A model generated the notes under the pieces. The model searched no databases. It worked only from the letters and a program-made list of their open reading frames with translations, and was not told where the DNA came from. The position numbers and the translations under genes were made by a program. Positions 38,984 to 48,000 of a DNA stretch of 64,000 nt are shown here, one piece after another (position 1 is the stretch's first letter; the number at the start of each line of letters is the position of its first letter). This stretch comes from Hoeflea sp. (GTDB taxonomy: Bacteria; Pseudomonadota; Alphaproteobacteria; Rhizobiales; Rhizobiaceae): positions 725,580 through 789,579 of the forward strand of contig JAHRFE010000028.1 of assembly GCA_019084245.1 (NCBI GenBank), read 5' to 3'.

Positions 38984-39748
38984 ATGCGCGTTCTGGTCAC
39001 GCGGCCTGATCCCGGCGGCGCGCGGACCGCGGCGCGGCTCGCCCTGTCAGGGCATGATCCAGTCCTCATGCCGCTGTTTGAGGCCGAAGTGACCGCAACG
39101 CCGGAAGATCTGCCGCCGGTAAGTCGGATCAGCGGCCTGATCGCCACCAGCGCCCGCGCCTTCAGCCTGTTCAAGGCATCAAACCTGCTCGACAAGGCCA
39201 TTCTGGATGTCCCGGTGCATGTGGTCGGCCCGGCCACGGCAGAGGCGGCGCAGCTTGCCGGGTTTTCCGACATCCGCGAGGGGGCAGGCGCCGCACGGGA
39301 TCTGGCCAGGGTCCTGGTTGACTCCCAAGTACGACCGGTTTCTGACGCTGACAAGAACGTTCCCGAGCCTGAACGGCAGCACCTCGTCTATCTGGCTGGC
39401 GTGCCCCGCACCGCGGCGATCGAGGCTGCCCTGAGCGAGGCCGGGGCCGCATTTTCGGTGCTTGAATGCTACAGAATGGTTGAAATGAGTTATTCAACTG
39501 ACATTCTGATTTCGGGCATTTTGTCGCCACCGCCTGATGTCGTGCTGCTCTATTCGGCCAATGCCGCGCGGCGCCTCGTCGCCCTGTTGGAAGCCAAAGG
39601 CCTTGGCAACACTCTTGATTTGGCTCGGTTTATCTGTCTCTCCGAGGCGATCATGACCGAACTGCCTGCCGGCTGGCGCGCCCGCGCCATCGCGGCCGAT
39701 CATCCCGATGAGGACCGCCTGCTTGCATCCCTCGACGCATTGGGCTGA
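38984..39748 (+). CDS. hemD: Uroporphyrinogen-III synthase
   Basis: The 254-residue protein has the two-lobed HemD fold, which closes hydroxymethylbilane with ring D inversion. The N-terminus VLVTRPDPGGARTAARL and ISGLIATSARAFSLF are typical; the sequence is otherwise poorly conserved in this family, so position in the operon after hemC is the stronger evidence. The mitofilin-like gene follows 80 bp downstream. Confidence 0.92.
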   Translation: MRVLVTRPDPGGARTAARLALSGHDPVLMPLFEAEVTATPEDLPPVSRISGLIATSARAFSLFKASNLLDKAILDVPVHVVGPATAEAAQLAGFSDIREGAGAARDLARVLVDSQVRPVSDADKNVPEPERQHLVYLAGVPRTAAIEAALSEAGAAFSVLECYRMVEMSYSTDILISGILSPPPDVVLLYSANAARRLVALLEAKGLGNTLDLARFICLSEAIMTELPAGWRARAIAADHPDEDRLLASLDALG

Positions 39749-39828
39749 TTTGGCGAAATGGCAACCAAGGCCCGCGATGTGCGTTACATCACTGGCATCC
39801 GCCCAAACCAGATCAAGCAGGAAACGCC

Positions 39829-41382
39829 ATGAGCAAGGGCCCTACCCCGCGACACTCCAAACCGTCCAAACCGGTTACCATCGATCTCGACGCCACCGAC
39901 GTGACGCCGAAGAATGAGGACCTGAAACCGAAGCCAGCGGCGAGCGGCCCGGCGACATCGGCTCCGGCGACGCCGAAAACCGGCGAAACAGCGTCCGGCC
40001 CTGCTAAAGCCGGGGGGGTGGCGTCCAGCCCGGCTGCCGCTAAACCCGCCGAAACGGCCGCCTTCGGCAGGTCTGCGGTACCGGGCGTAAAAGCTGATCC
40101 TGACAGAGATGATGGCACGAGGTCCGGGCCTGAAAGATCCATGTCGGAGAAAACCACGGCGGATTCGAAGACCACGCCGCCAACGGCTGACCTGAAGACC
40201 GATCCCTCGCCGGCTGATGCGAAAAAGCCTGAAACGTCCTCCAAGGAGTGCAAGTCAGCGGCTGCGAGCGGCCCGTCTGTGTCGTCTGCAAAGGGCGGCA
40301 GCGGGCTTGGCATGGTGGTGGCGGGACTGATTGGCGGCGTAATCGCGCTCGGCGCCGGCTACGCCTTGCAGATGGGCGGCGTGCTCCCGGCGCCGGGAAA
40401 TTCGGGGGACCAGGTGCAGGCGTTGAGCACACGGCTCGACGCGGTCTCGACGTCCGTCGAAACGCTCTCAAGCCAGGTGGCCGAATCGGCCAATGGCGAC
40501 GGCGCCGGTATGTCAGCGCAGCTGACGGCGCGTCTAGACCGTCTGGAGACTGGCCTTTCTGAAGTTGCAGCCGGTGGCGCAACAGAGGAACCGGCAGCCA
40601 CGGCCGCGCTCGACGAGAGACTTGCCGCGCTTGAAGACAGGATCGCAGCCCTTGGTGAAGCTGACGGGACCGCCGCCCCGGATCCGGCCGTCGCCGCCGA
40701 GATCAGCGAAATGCGCGCCGCCCAATCCGGGCTGCAAGCCGCGCTGAACGAGCTGCAAACCCAATCATCGGCTCAGCTGTCGGAGATGTCGTCAAAGATC
40801 GCCGCCCTCGAACAGGGGCAGGCCGACATGGCGGAACAGCTTGGAGAACCGGGACGGCAGGTTGATCTGGCGCGCGCCATCGCCAGCGCCGGGCTCAAAT
40901 CCGCCATTGACCGGGGCGGTTCGTTCATGGCTGAACTCGAGGCCTTCGCGTCCGTGGCTCCCGACGATCCGGCCGTGCCGGAACTCAGGGATCTGGCGGC
41001 CAGCGGCGTGCCGAGCCGCTCCCGGCTGATCGAAGCCTTCCCGGAGGCCGCCACCACGGCGATTGCCGCGGCTGATCCGGGCGATCCGGATGCCGGCCTG
41101 GTCGACCGGTTGATGTCGAGCGCCATGTCGGTGGTCAAGGTGCGCAGGGTCGGTGATGTCGAGGGCGACACCGCCGAAGCCATTGCCGCCCGCGCCGAGG
41201 CCCGGCTGATGGATGGCGATCTGGATGCGGCGCTGGCCGAATGGAACACTCTACCCGATGCTTCCCGCGCTGCCGCGTCGGAGTTTGGCGATGCGCTCGC
41301 CGCGCGCGCCCGCGCCGAAAAGCTGATCGCAGCTTCCCTGACGCCGGCTGCGCCTTCCTCATCCGAAGCCCCGGCCAATTAG
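39829..41382 (+). CDS. Mitofilin/Mic60-like inner-membrane protein (COG4223)
   Basis: The 517-residue protein has a Pro/Ala/Lys-rich cytoplasmic tail (1-155), one membrane helix near residues 160-180 (LGMVVAGLIGGVIALGAG), a long periplasmic coiled coil (190-350) and a C-terminal mitofilin-type domain (350-510) with IASAGLKSAIDRGGSFMAEL. This is the alphaproteobacterial counterpart of mitochondrial Mic60, which shapes membranes. It stands next to the HemY-like gene in the haem cluster, the usual alphaproteobacterial order. It may have a role in membrane organisation. Confidence 0.9.
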   Translation: MSKGPTPRHSKPSKPVTIDLDATDVTPKNEDLKPKPAASGPATSAPATPKTGETASGPAKAGGVASSPAAAKPAETAAFGRSAVPGVKADPDRDDGTRSGPERSMSEKTTADSKTTPPTADLKTDPSPADAKKPETSSKECKSAAASGPSVSSAKGGSGLGMVVAGLIGGVIALGAGYALQMGGVLPAPGNSGDQVQALSTRLDAVSTSVETLSSQVAESANGDGAGMSAQLTARLDRLETGLSEVAAGGATEEPAATAALDERLAALEDRIAALGEADGTAAPDPAVAAEISEMRAAQSGLQAALNELQTQSSAQLSEMSSKIAALEQGQADMAEQLGEPGRQVDLARAIASAGLKSAIDRGGSFMAELEAFASVAPDDPAVPELRDLAASGVPSRSRLIEAFPEAATTAIAAADPGDPDAGLVDRLMSSAMSVVKVRRVGDVEGDTAEAIAARAEARLMDGDLDAALAEWNTLPDASRAAASEFGDALAARARAEKLIAASLTPAAPSSSEAPAN

Positions 41383-41389
41383 GAGATCA

Positions 41390-43351
41390 ATGATGATCCG
41401 CTTGTTAATCTTTGTGGTGCTGGTTCTGGCGCTCGGCTTCGGATTTGCCTGGCTTGCCGACCGGCCCGGTGATCTCTTCATTGTCTGGCAGGACCGTCGC
41501 ATTGAAATGTCGCTGATGACTGCGGTCACGGTGATCGCATCGCTGATCGCGGCGATCATGATCAGCTGGTGGCTTGTGCGCACCATCATCTATTCGCCGC
41601 GCGCGGTCTCGCGCTACTTCCGCGCCAGCAAGCGCGACCGCGGCTATCAGGCTTTGTCCACCGGTCTGCTGGCAGCGGGCGCCGGCGACGCCGCCATGGC
41701 GCGCAAGATGAACAAACGCACCAAGGGTCTGCTCAATGCCGACCAGGAGCCGCTGATCCATCTGCTCGATGTGCAGGCAGCGCTCATCGAAGGACGGCAC
41801 GAGGAAGCCCGCAAGCTGTTCGAGGCGATGGCCAAGGACCCGGAGACGCGGCTTCTCGGGTTGCGCGGGCTCTATCTCGAAGCGCAGCGGCAGGGGGCCG
41901 ACGACGCGGCGCAGCATTATGCTGAAACCGCTGCGGAACAGGCGCCGCAATTGCCGTGGGCGGCCTCCGCCGCGCTGTCCTACCGGACGCGCGAAGGAAA
42001 ATGGAACGAAGCCTTGAGCCTGCTCGACAAGCAGCGCCATGCCGGCACCGTGGAAGCAGCAGTTGCAGACCGCACCAAGGCTGTCCTGCTCACGGCGCGC
42101 GCCCGCGACCATTCCGACAGCGATCCCTCGATGGCGCGCGACGATGCGCTGGCGGCTCTGAAACTGGCGCCGGCGTTTTCGCCCGCCGTCATTGTTGCGA
42201 CCAAGGCGCTGCTCCGGCAGGACAATCTGCGCAAGGCCGCAAAGATTCTCGAAACCGCCTGGAAGGCCAATCCGCATCCAGACATCGCCGAGGCCTATGT
42301 CCGGGCGCGCATCGGCGACACCGCCGCCGACCGGCTCAAGCGCGCCGAACGGCTGGAAAAACTCAAGCCGCTCAACCCGCATTCGCTTGAGGCCGTAGCC
42401 CGCGCGGCGCTGGACGCGCATCGCTTTGATCTGGCGCGCGAGAAGGCCGAGGCCGCGGCAAGGATGCAGCCTTGCGAGGGCATCTATCTGCTGCTGGCCG
42501 ATATCGAGGAGGCCGAAACCGGGGATCAGGGCCGTGTCCGGCACTGGCTGAGCCAGGCCGTGCGGGCGCCGCGTGACCCGGCCTGGACGGCGGATGGCTA
42601 TGTGTCGGAGACCTGGGAGCCGGTTTCGCCGGTGACCGGCAAGCTCGACGCCTTTGAATGGAAGGTTCCGGTCGAACAGCTCGCGGGCCCGAGCCTCGAC
42701 AACCAGCCGCCCGAACAGGGCTTTGAACGGGCAATCGCAACCTTGCCGCCGGTTCGCATTCAGGAAAAGCCAGCACCAGCTCCTGCTCCCGTTGCGGTTG
42801 CTAGCGTCGCTCCGGCCCCTGCCGCTTCCGCGGCGGAAACCAAGGCTGCGGCGCCGAAGCCCGCTGCAGCGCCAGTGGCCAGGGTACAGGATGCGCCCGC
42901 CCCGCCGCCGGCTGCCGAACCGGACAAGGCGCCAGAAATGGAGCCGAAGCCGGATCAGAAGGCGCAAGCCGATTCGAGGCCTATCGCAGCAAAGCCCATG
43001 GAGGCAAAACCGGTAGAAGCAAAGCCTGTTGACTTAAAGCCCGTTGAGGCGAAGCCCGTGGAAGAGAAATCCGACGCAAAGAAGGATGATGCAGTCGTCC
43101 AGAGGGTGCTGATTGCGTCGAACACCATAAAGGCGCCCGAAGGCAGGAGCGGCACTGGCAAAGAGGACCAGACGGCCCAACAGGCCGTTGAAAGCCTGGA
43201 CAAGGCGAAGACCATCAACGCCTCCGAGCCTGTCGATCCGGAAGCCGAAGCACGGGCCAGGGAGGAGGCGTTTCTGACCCACCGCCCCGACGATCCCGGG
43301 ATCGATGTCAACGCCGAGCCGGAAAAACCGGGCCGGTTCCGGTTGTTCTGA
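41390..43351 (+). CDS. HemY-like membrane protein with TPR (alphaproteobacterial type)
   Basis: The 653-residue protein starts with two membrane helices (about 3-24 and 45-65), then a HemY_N domain with periplasmic TPR-like repeats to about residue 400, and a low-complexity Pro/Ala/Lys tail with five AKPVE-type repeats. The family is named for its position next to haem genes; it has no protoporphyrinogen oxidase activity shown. The start is 7 bp after the mitofilin stop, so the pair is co-transcribed. Confidence 0.9.
   Translation: MMIRLLIFVVLVLALGFGFAWLADRPGDLFIVWQDRRIEMSLMTAVTVIASLIAAIMISWWLVRTIIYSPRAVSRYFRASKRDRGYQALSTGLLAAGAGDAAMARKMNKRTKGLLNADQEPLIHLLDVQAALIEGRHEEARKLFEAMAKDPETRLLGLRGLYLEAQRQGADDAAQHYAETAAEQAPQLPWAASAALSYRTREGKWNEALSLLDKQRHAGTVEAAVADRTKAVLLTARARDHSDSDPSMARDDALAALKLAPAFSPAVIVATKALLRQDNLRKAAKILETAWKANPHPDIAEAYVRARIGDTAADRLKRAERLEKLKPLNPHSLEAVARAALDAHRFDLAREKAEAAARMQPCEGIYLLLADIEEAETGDQGRVRHWLSQAVRAPRDPAWTADGYVSETWEPVSPVTGKLDAFEWKVPVEQLAGPSLDNQPPEQGFERAIATLPPVRIQEKPAPAPAPVAVASVAPAPAASAAETKAAAPKPAAAPVARVQDAPAPPPAAEPDKAPEMEPKPDQKAQADSRPIAAKPMEAKPVEAKPVDLKPVEAKPVEEKSDAKKDDAVVQRVLIASNTIKAPEGRSGTGKEDQTAQQAVESLDKAKTINASEPVDPEAEARAREEAFLTHRPDDPGIDVNAEPEKPGRFRLF
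42989..43063 (+). repeat. Five tandem 15-bp repeats in the HemY-like gene
   Basis: Five degenerate 15-bp units, each like GCAAAGCCCGTTGAG, encode AKPME, AKPVE, AKPVD, LKPVE and AKPVE. The reading frame is kept, so unit number can change without a frameshift. Confidence 0.85.
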
Positions 43352-43374
43352 TCGGAGCCTGAAAGTGAGAAAGA

Positions 43375-43860
43375 ATGCTTGATCAGATAAAGGCCTTCCT
43401 GGGCGGTTTGCGGGGCGACGATGCAACGACCCCCGACGCCAGCAATCCCGATGTTGCCGCCGTGGCTTTGTTTTTTCACGTCATCAGCGCGGACGGGGTG
43501 ATTGACGATGTTGAGTCCGAAAAACTCAAATCGCTGATCGTTGAGGAATATGGCGTGAGTGGCGCCGAGTTGCGGCAGCTTGTCGAGGCCGGCGAACAGG
43601 CTGACCGTGAAGCCGTCGATCTCTACGCCTTCACCAGCGTCCTCAACCGGTCGCTGGAACCGGAGGCGAAGGTTCACTTCATCGGACTTCTCTGGACCCT
43701 GGCCTATGCCGATGGTCACCGGCACGAACTCGAGGATCATGTCGTCTGGCGCATCGCCGATCTGATGGGCGTGTCGAGCCGCGACCGTGTGCTGGCCCGC
43801 CAGCGCGCGCTTGCCGCCGCAGGCATCGACGACGCCGAGGCCGCGGGCGACGAGGACTGA
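43375..43860 (+). CDS. TerB-like (tellurite-resistance B domain) protein
   Basis: The 161-residue helical protein contains a TerB domain (about 25-150): VALFFHVISADGVIDDVESEKL with the metal-binding acidic residues, and LWTLAYADGHRHELEDHVVWRIADL in two parts of the second half. Relatives act in membrane stress, but stand-alone members in alphaproteobacteria are uncharacterised. It follows the HemY-like gene after 23 bp and is probably the last gene of the operon. It is convergent with the MFS gene. Confidence 0.9.
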   Translation: MLDQIKAFLGGLRGDDATTPDASNPDVAAVALFFHVISADGVIDDVESEKLKSLIVEEYGVSGAELRQLVEAGEQADREAVDLYAFTSVLNRSLEPEAKVHFIGLLWTLAYADGHRHELEDHVVWRIADLMGVSSRDRVLARQRALAAAGIDDAEAAGDED

Positions 43861-43871
43861 TCACAGCCGCC

Positions 43872-45167
43872 TCAGCCGCTTCCCGGACCGGGCTTTGCAT
43901 CCATCCCGGCCTTGAGCGCCTGCCGGCTGTCCTCGGCGTCCTTGTCGAGCGACTGGATCTGCCTGAGCTGCGGAAAGCCGATGCTCCAGGCGACCGCCAC
44001 GGCGAGCGTTCCCGCGCCGCCGATGACCACGGCCGCCACCGGGCCGATCAGCGAGGCCATGACGCCGGCACGGAATTCGCCGAGTTCGTTGGAGGCGCCG
44101 ATGAACACCATGTTGACGGCGCTGACGCGGCCGCGCAGCTCATCCGGCGTCCACAGCTGCACGAGGCTCTGGCGGACATAGACCGAGATCATGTCGGATG
44201 CGCCCATCGTAACCAGCGCCGCCATGCTCAAGGGCAGGGATGTCGAGAGCCCGAAAATCACTGTTGCCGCCCCAAAAATTCCCACCGCGATGAACATGGC
44301 CCGGCCCGCGTGCCGCCGGACCGGCCGCGACGCCAGATAGATCGCCATGCCGATGGCGCCTATGCCGGGGCTGGCGCGCAACAGACCCAGGCCCCAGGGG
44401 CCGAGTTCCAGAACATCACGGGCAAAGACCGGCATCAGCGCGATCGCGCCGCCGAGCAGCACCGCAAACATGTCGAGCGAGATGGCGCCAAGCACGATCT
44501 TCTGGTTACGCACATAGCTGAAGCCCGCGACCAGGGTCTGCCAGCTCTGGGATTGCCCACGGTTGCGCTGCGCCGGCTGTGGCACCAGGGTAACGGCGAT
44601 GATCGACGCCAGGAAAAAGAACAGCGCCGTCAGGTAGGGCGCCATCGCGCCAAGACCGTAAAGCAGGCCGCCGGCCACCGGACCGACAATGGTCGCTGTC
44701 TGCCAGGAGGTCGAATTCCAGGCAATGGCGTTCGGGAGATCGCGCGCCGGCACCAGGTTGGGGGCAAGCGATTGCGACGCGGGCGCGAAAAACGCCCGGG
44801 CGATGCCGATCACCAGCAGCACTGCAAATATTGGCAGCGGCGAAGTCAGGCCTTGCCAGGCAAAATAGACGAGAGCTGCGGCCGAGAAGCCGATGATGAT
44901 TTCGCACACCAGCATGATGGTGCGGCGGCCGTAGCGGTCGGCCGCTGCCCCTGTGAACAGGATCAGCACCAGGGCCGGCAGGAACTGGATCAGGCCGACC
45001 AGGCCGAGGTCGAACGGATCACGGGTCAGGTCATAGATCTGCCAGCCCACCGCAACGCTGATAATCTGAAGACCGAATGCTGAAAGAAACCGGGAGATAA
45101 AATAATATGCGAATGCGCGGTGGCGAAAGGCAGCGTATTTGTCGTCCGCCTGGGCAGGAGCTTGCAT
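43872..45167 (-). CDS. MFS transporter, EntS-like (MFS_3)
   Basis: The 431-residue protein has 10-12 membrane helices. A typical MFS loop (GAAADRYGRRTIML) lies between helices 2 and 3 near residue 80, and GRVSAVNMVFIGASNELGEF is the MFS_3 (enterobactin exporter-type) signature near residue 355. It probably exports a small molecule by proton antiport. The substrate is unknown. It breaks the direction of the operon to its left. Confidence 0.92.
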   Translation of the reverse strand: MQAPAQADDKYAAFRHRAFAYYFISRFLSAFGLQIISVAVGWQIYDLTRDPFDLGLVGLIQFLPALVLILFTGAAADRYGRRTIMLVCEIIIGFSAAALVYFAWQGLTSPLPIFAVLLVIGIARAFFAPASQSLAPNLVPARDLPNAIAWNSTSWQTATIVGPVAGGLLYGLGAMAPYLTALFFFLASIIAVTLVPQPAQRNRGQSQSWQTLVAGFSYVRNQKIVLGAISLDMFAVLLGGAIALMPVFARDVLELGPWGLGLLRASPGIGAIGMAIYLASRPVRRHAGRAMFIAVGIFGAATVIFGLSTSLPLSMAALVTMGASDMISVYVRQSLVQLWTPDELRGRVSAVNMVFIGASNELGEFRAGVMASLIGPVAAVVIGGAGTLAVAVAWSIGFPQLRQIQSLDKDAEDSRQALKAGMDAKPGPGSG

Positions 45168-45354
45168 GATGATGATCCGGTCTATGAATGATCCCAGCTA
45201 TACACGAGCCACCGGGTGACGCCACAATCGCGTGACAGCTCCCAGCCGCCTTAACCCTGCGCGAACAAGCCGGGGCCTTGGCTGGCGGATGCCCTTGCCG
45301 CCCGGGGCTGGAATGTCTACATGTCTCAAACGCGAAGAACAGCCGGAGAATCTT

Positions 45355-45645
45355 ATGATCGCAGTCTTTTCAACCATCGACATGGTGCTGGGCCTCTACA
45401 CCTGGATCATCATCGCCAGCGCCATCTTCTCCTGGCTCTACGCCTTCAACGTCATCAATTCGAACAATCGTTTTGTCGGCATGGTTGGCGAGTTCCTTTA
45501 CAAGGCCACCGAACCGGCGCTCAGGCCGATCCGCCGGATCATGCCGGATCTGGGCGGGCTCGACATCTCGCCGATCGTGCTGCTGATCGTGATCTACTTC
45601 CTGCGCATTTTCATCGCGACCTCGATCGCGCCGATGTTCTTCTGA
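45355..45645 (+). CDS. YggT-family membrane protein
   Basis: The 96-residue protein has two hydrophobic helices, around residues 6-28 ([20 protein letters not shown]) and 66-90, joined by a loop with the conserved [12 protein letters not shown]. YggT proteins (YGGT/CCB3 family) have roles in membrane or osmotic adaptation in other bacteria. ATG 45355 follows CCGGAGAATCTT. The next gene, DUF167, begins at its stop codon, a conserved pairing. Confidence 0.93.
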   Translation: MIAVFSTIDMVLGLYTWIIIASAIFSWLYAFNVINSNNRFVGMVGEFLYKATEPALRPIRRIMPDLGGLDISPIVLLIVIYFLRIFIATSIAPMFF

Positions 45646-45959
45646 GCAACTGGTTCAAGCTTCAGGATGGCGCCGTCGACATTGCCGTCCGGCTGACGCC
45701 TGGCGCGTCCGTTGATGCGTTCGACGGGCTGGTCGAGGATTCGGCCGGCGTCTTTCGACTCAAGGCGCGCGTGCGGGCTGTCGCTGAAAACAACAAGGCC
45801 AACCGCGCCATCGAGAAACTGATCGCCAAGCGCCTCAGGATCGGCAAGACCAGCGTCCGGGTGATCTCGGGCGACACAAGCCGGTCCAAGATCATCCGCA
45901 TCGAAGGCGATCCGGATGATCTGACGACGGGCCTCAAGGACCTTGTCCGAACCGGCTGA
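45642..45959 (+). CDS. DUF167 (YggU) family protein, probable CTG start
   Basis: The 105-residue protein is a full DUF167 domain: [38 protein letters not shown] and [14 protein letters not shown] are family segments. No ATG, GTG or TTG lies at a sensible place in this frame. CTG 45642 overlaps the YggT stop (CTGA) and gives an N-terminus of family length. The only upstream in-frame ATG (45321) is before the YggT start, and the first downstream GTG is inside the conserved core. The start is therefore inferred to be CTG, coupled to yggT. Confidence 0.82.
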   Translation: MSNWFKLQDGAVDIAVRLTPGASVDAFDGLVEDSAGVFRLKARVRAVAENNKANRAIEKLIAKRLRIGKTSVRVISGDTSRSKIIRIEGDPDDLTTGLKDLVRTG

Positions 45960-46493
45960 TCAGACCTTGGTCTTGGCCCGTTCAATGGCCTCGACAATAA
46001 GGCCGCGGGCGATCTCGGCATTGCGCCAGCCGCCGATCTTGACCCATTTGCCGGGCTCGAGATCCTTGTAGTGCTCGAAGAAATGTTCGATCTGCTGCAG
46101 GGTGATTTCCGGCAGGTCGTTGTAGTCATTGACCCCGGCATAGCGCTGGGTCAGATGCGCGGACGGCACGGCGATGATCTTCTCGTCCTGACCGGCATTG
46201 TCTTCCATGATCAGCACGCCGATCGGGCGGACATTGATCAGGCAGCCCGGGATCAGCGGGCGAGTGTTGCAGACGAGAACGTCAATCGGGTCGCCATCGT
46301 CGGACAGGGTGTGCGGCACAAAGCCGTAATTGCCGGGGTAGGTCATCGGCGTGTACAGGAACCGGTCGACCACCAGCATGCCGGCGTCCTTGTCCATCTC
46401 GTATTTGATCGGTTGTCCGCCAACCGGCACTTCGATGATCACGTTGACGTCGTGTGGCGGGTTTTCGCCGATGCTGATGGCGTCTATGCGCAT
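45960..46493 (-). CDS. ppa: Inorganic pyrophosphatase (family I)
   Basis: The 177-residue enzyme hydrolyses pyrophosphate to phosphate, pulling biosynthetic reactions. The signature [10 protein letters not shown] holds the metal-binding Asp residues; [19 protein letters not shown] and [17 protein letters not shown] are also typical. ATG 46493 follows AGGAGCGATC; the frame continues upstream but is not needed. Its stop is immediately next to the DUF167 stop on the other strand. Confidence 0.97.
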   Translation of the reverse strand: MRIDAISIGENPPHDVNVIIEVPVGGQPIKYEMDKDAGMLVVDRFLYTPMTYPGNYGFVPHTLSDDGDPIDVLVCNTRPLIPGCLINVRPIGVLIMEDNAGQDEKIIAVPSAHLTQRYAGVNDYNDLPEITLQQIEHFFEHYKDLEPGKWVKIGGWRNAEIARGLIVEAIERAKTKV

Positions 46494-46694
46494 GATCGCT
46501 CCTATCCGGATTTCTGTTGCATGCCGGGTCCAAGGGGAAGGCCTGAACCAGATGGTCATGCATGAATACAACGCCTGAAAGCAAGGTTCGCGCGTGAGTC
46601 AAACGCTTCCGGCGGCTCCGCAAATAAGGCCTAAGCCCGGTTTGCGCAACAGGACTTTCGATGCGCATCGGCGCATTGACGCGATCGGGCGGAC

Positions 46695-47201
46695 TCAGGC
46701 CCAGACGAAGGCGAGTTTCTTCAGCGTCTTGCCGTCAAAAGTCTCGTGGCCTTCGGCCACGTCGCGGCCGCCCTGGAACCGGTAGAACTCGATCGAAGGG
46801 TGGTTATCCTCCAGGCACCAGACCACGACGCCCTTGCAGCCCAGCGACGCGAGCAGTTGCCGCGCCTCGCCGAACAGCCGCTTGCCGAGGCCGACGCCCT
46901 GGAACTCGGGCCTGAGATAGAGTTCGTAGATCTCGCCTTCCTGCGGCAGCGAACGGGCGCGGTTGAGGCCGAGCGTGGCATAGCCCGCCACGGTGCCACC
47001 GACATCGAGCACGAGGATCGAGGTGGAGCCGCGAATGGCGCGCCGCCACCAGTTGATATTGCGGCGTTCTAGCATCTGCCGCAAGGCCTTGTAGGGCAGG
47101 ATTCCTGCATAGGCATGGCTCCAGGCGGTGCGATGGGTGCCGGCAATGGCCTCGGCATCCTCCGGCTCGGCGTGCCGTATGTCGATCGTTAACGTGCTCA
47201 T
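46695..47201 (-). CDS. GNAT-family N-acetyltransferase
   Basis: The 168-residue acetyltransferase has the GNAT core, with motif A in LYLRPEFQGVGLGKRLFGEA near residue 95-115 (acetyl-CoA pyrophosphate loop QGVGLGKR). The substrate is unknown. A CtrA-type box lies about 100 bp upstream of its start, so its expression may follow the cell cycle. It is in a single-gene unit. Confidence 0.92.
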   Translation of the reverse strand: MSTLTIDIRHAEPEDAEAIAGTHRTAWSHAYAGILPYKALRQMLERRNINWWRRAIRGSTSILVLDVGGTVAGYATLGLNRARSLPQEGEIYELYLRPEFQGVGLGKRLFGEARQLLASLGCKGVVVWCLEDNHPSIEFYRFQGGRDVAEGHETFDGKTLKKLAFVWA

Positions 47202-47299
47202 GGCCTCACATTACCGCTCCCGGGACATGGGAAGGAAGCACAAGCGGCCATCCTCCGGGGTCTGCCCACAGCATTGTTCTGTGGACGGCGCGGTATGAG

Positions 47300-47315
47300 T
47301 TAACCGTCTGTTAAC
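47300..47315 (-). promoter_or_regulatory. CtrA-type box upstream of the GNAT gene
   Basis: TTAA-N7-TTAAC (TTAACCGTCTGTTAAC) matches the CtrA consensus in full. It lies about 100 bp before the GNAT start and 37 bp after the CAT-like gene stop. Binding is inferred. Confidence 0.62.
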
Positions 47316-47351
47316 GAATTATGCAAGGGGAGTTGGGTTCGGACCCGCCGG

Positions 47352-47999
47352 TCAGGTGTCGCGCGAGAACCGGTCGAGGCAGATCTGCGCCGCTTCAAAG
47401 AACTGGCCGACCTGCAATCCGTCCACCAGCGCATGGTGGACCTGAACGGCGACAGCCGCGCTCCAGCGCCCATCGGCGCCTTGCACCAGCTTGCCCCAGG
47501 AAAACCGCGGGATGCAGTCGTCGGGGCCCGGAAGCGCGTTGTCGAGGGCGGTGAAATCGAGCCAGGGCAGGCAGGAGAGATAGGCGAGATCCAGCCGCTC
47601 GCCGGTGTTGGCGCCCAGATCTGCGCCGCTGGCAGCCTCCTCGATGGCTGCCTTGCAGCTTTCATCGAACCGGGCCCAGTCTTCGAACCAGGGAATATAG
47701 CAATAGCCGAAGGTGTCGCCGGGCCGGGGGACGGTGGCCGACAGCGCGATCGCGTCATATTCCATCACCCGTTTGCCCGAAAACCGCATCTTCAGCGCCG
47801 GCACCGCATGGATGCCTGCGCCAATCGCGTGGATAAACGCCCGGTAGGGCGAAACGCCCTTCGGCTTGCCCAGCGTCATCAGCGCCGTGACGTCGAGGCG
47901 CGCGGTGGTGGCGAAATGCGGCCGGTCATAGGTCTTGAACAGGTTGAACTGTCCGGCCCGTGACCAGCTCGCAAGATCGATGTCGCGCGAAGCCGCCAT
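47352..47999 (-). CDS. Chloramphenicol acetyltransferase-like (CatA fold) acyltransferase
   Basis: The 215-residue protein has the CAT fold and the catalytic motif HHALVDG (His189, Asp193) near the C-terminus; FNLFKTYDRPHFATTARLDV is typical of the N-terminus. Whether it acts on chloramphenicol is unknown; chromosomal members often do not. Its ATG lies one base after the typA stop (TGA T ATG), so it is probably translated with typA. Confidence 0.9.
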   Translation of the reverse strand: MAASRDIDLASWSRAGQFNLFKTYDRPHFATTARLDVTALMTLGKPKGVSPYRAFIHAIGAGIHAVPALKMRFSGKRVMEYDAIALSATVPRPGDTFGYCYIPWFEDWARFDESCKAAIEEAASGADLGANTGERLDLAYLSCLPWLDFTALDNALPGPDDCIPRFSWGKLVQGADGRWSAAVAVQVHHALVDGLQVGQFFEAAQICLDRFSRDT

Positions 48000-48000
48000 A

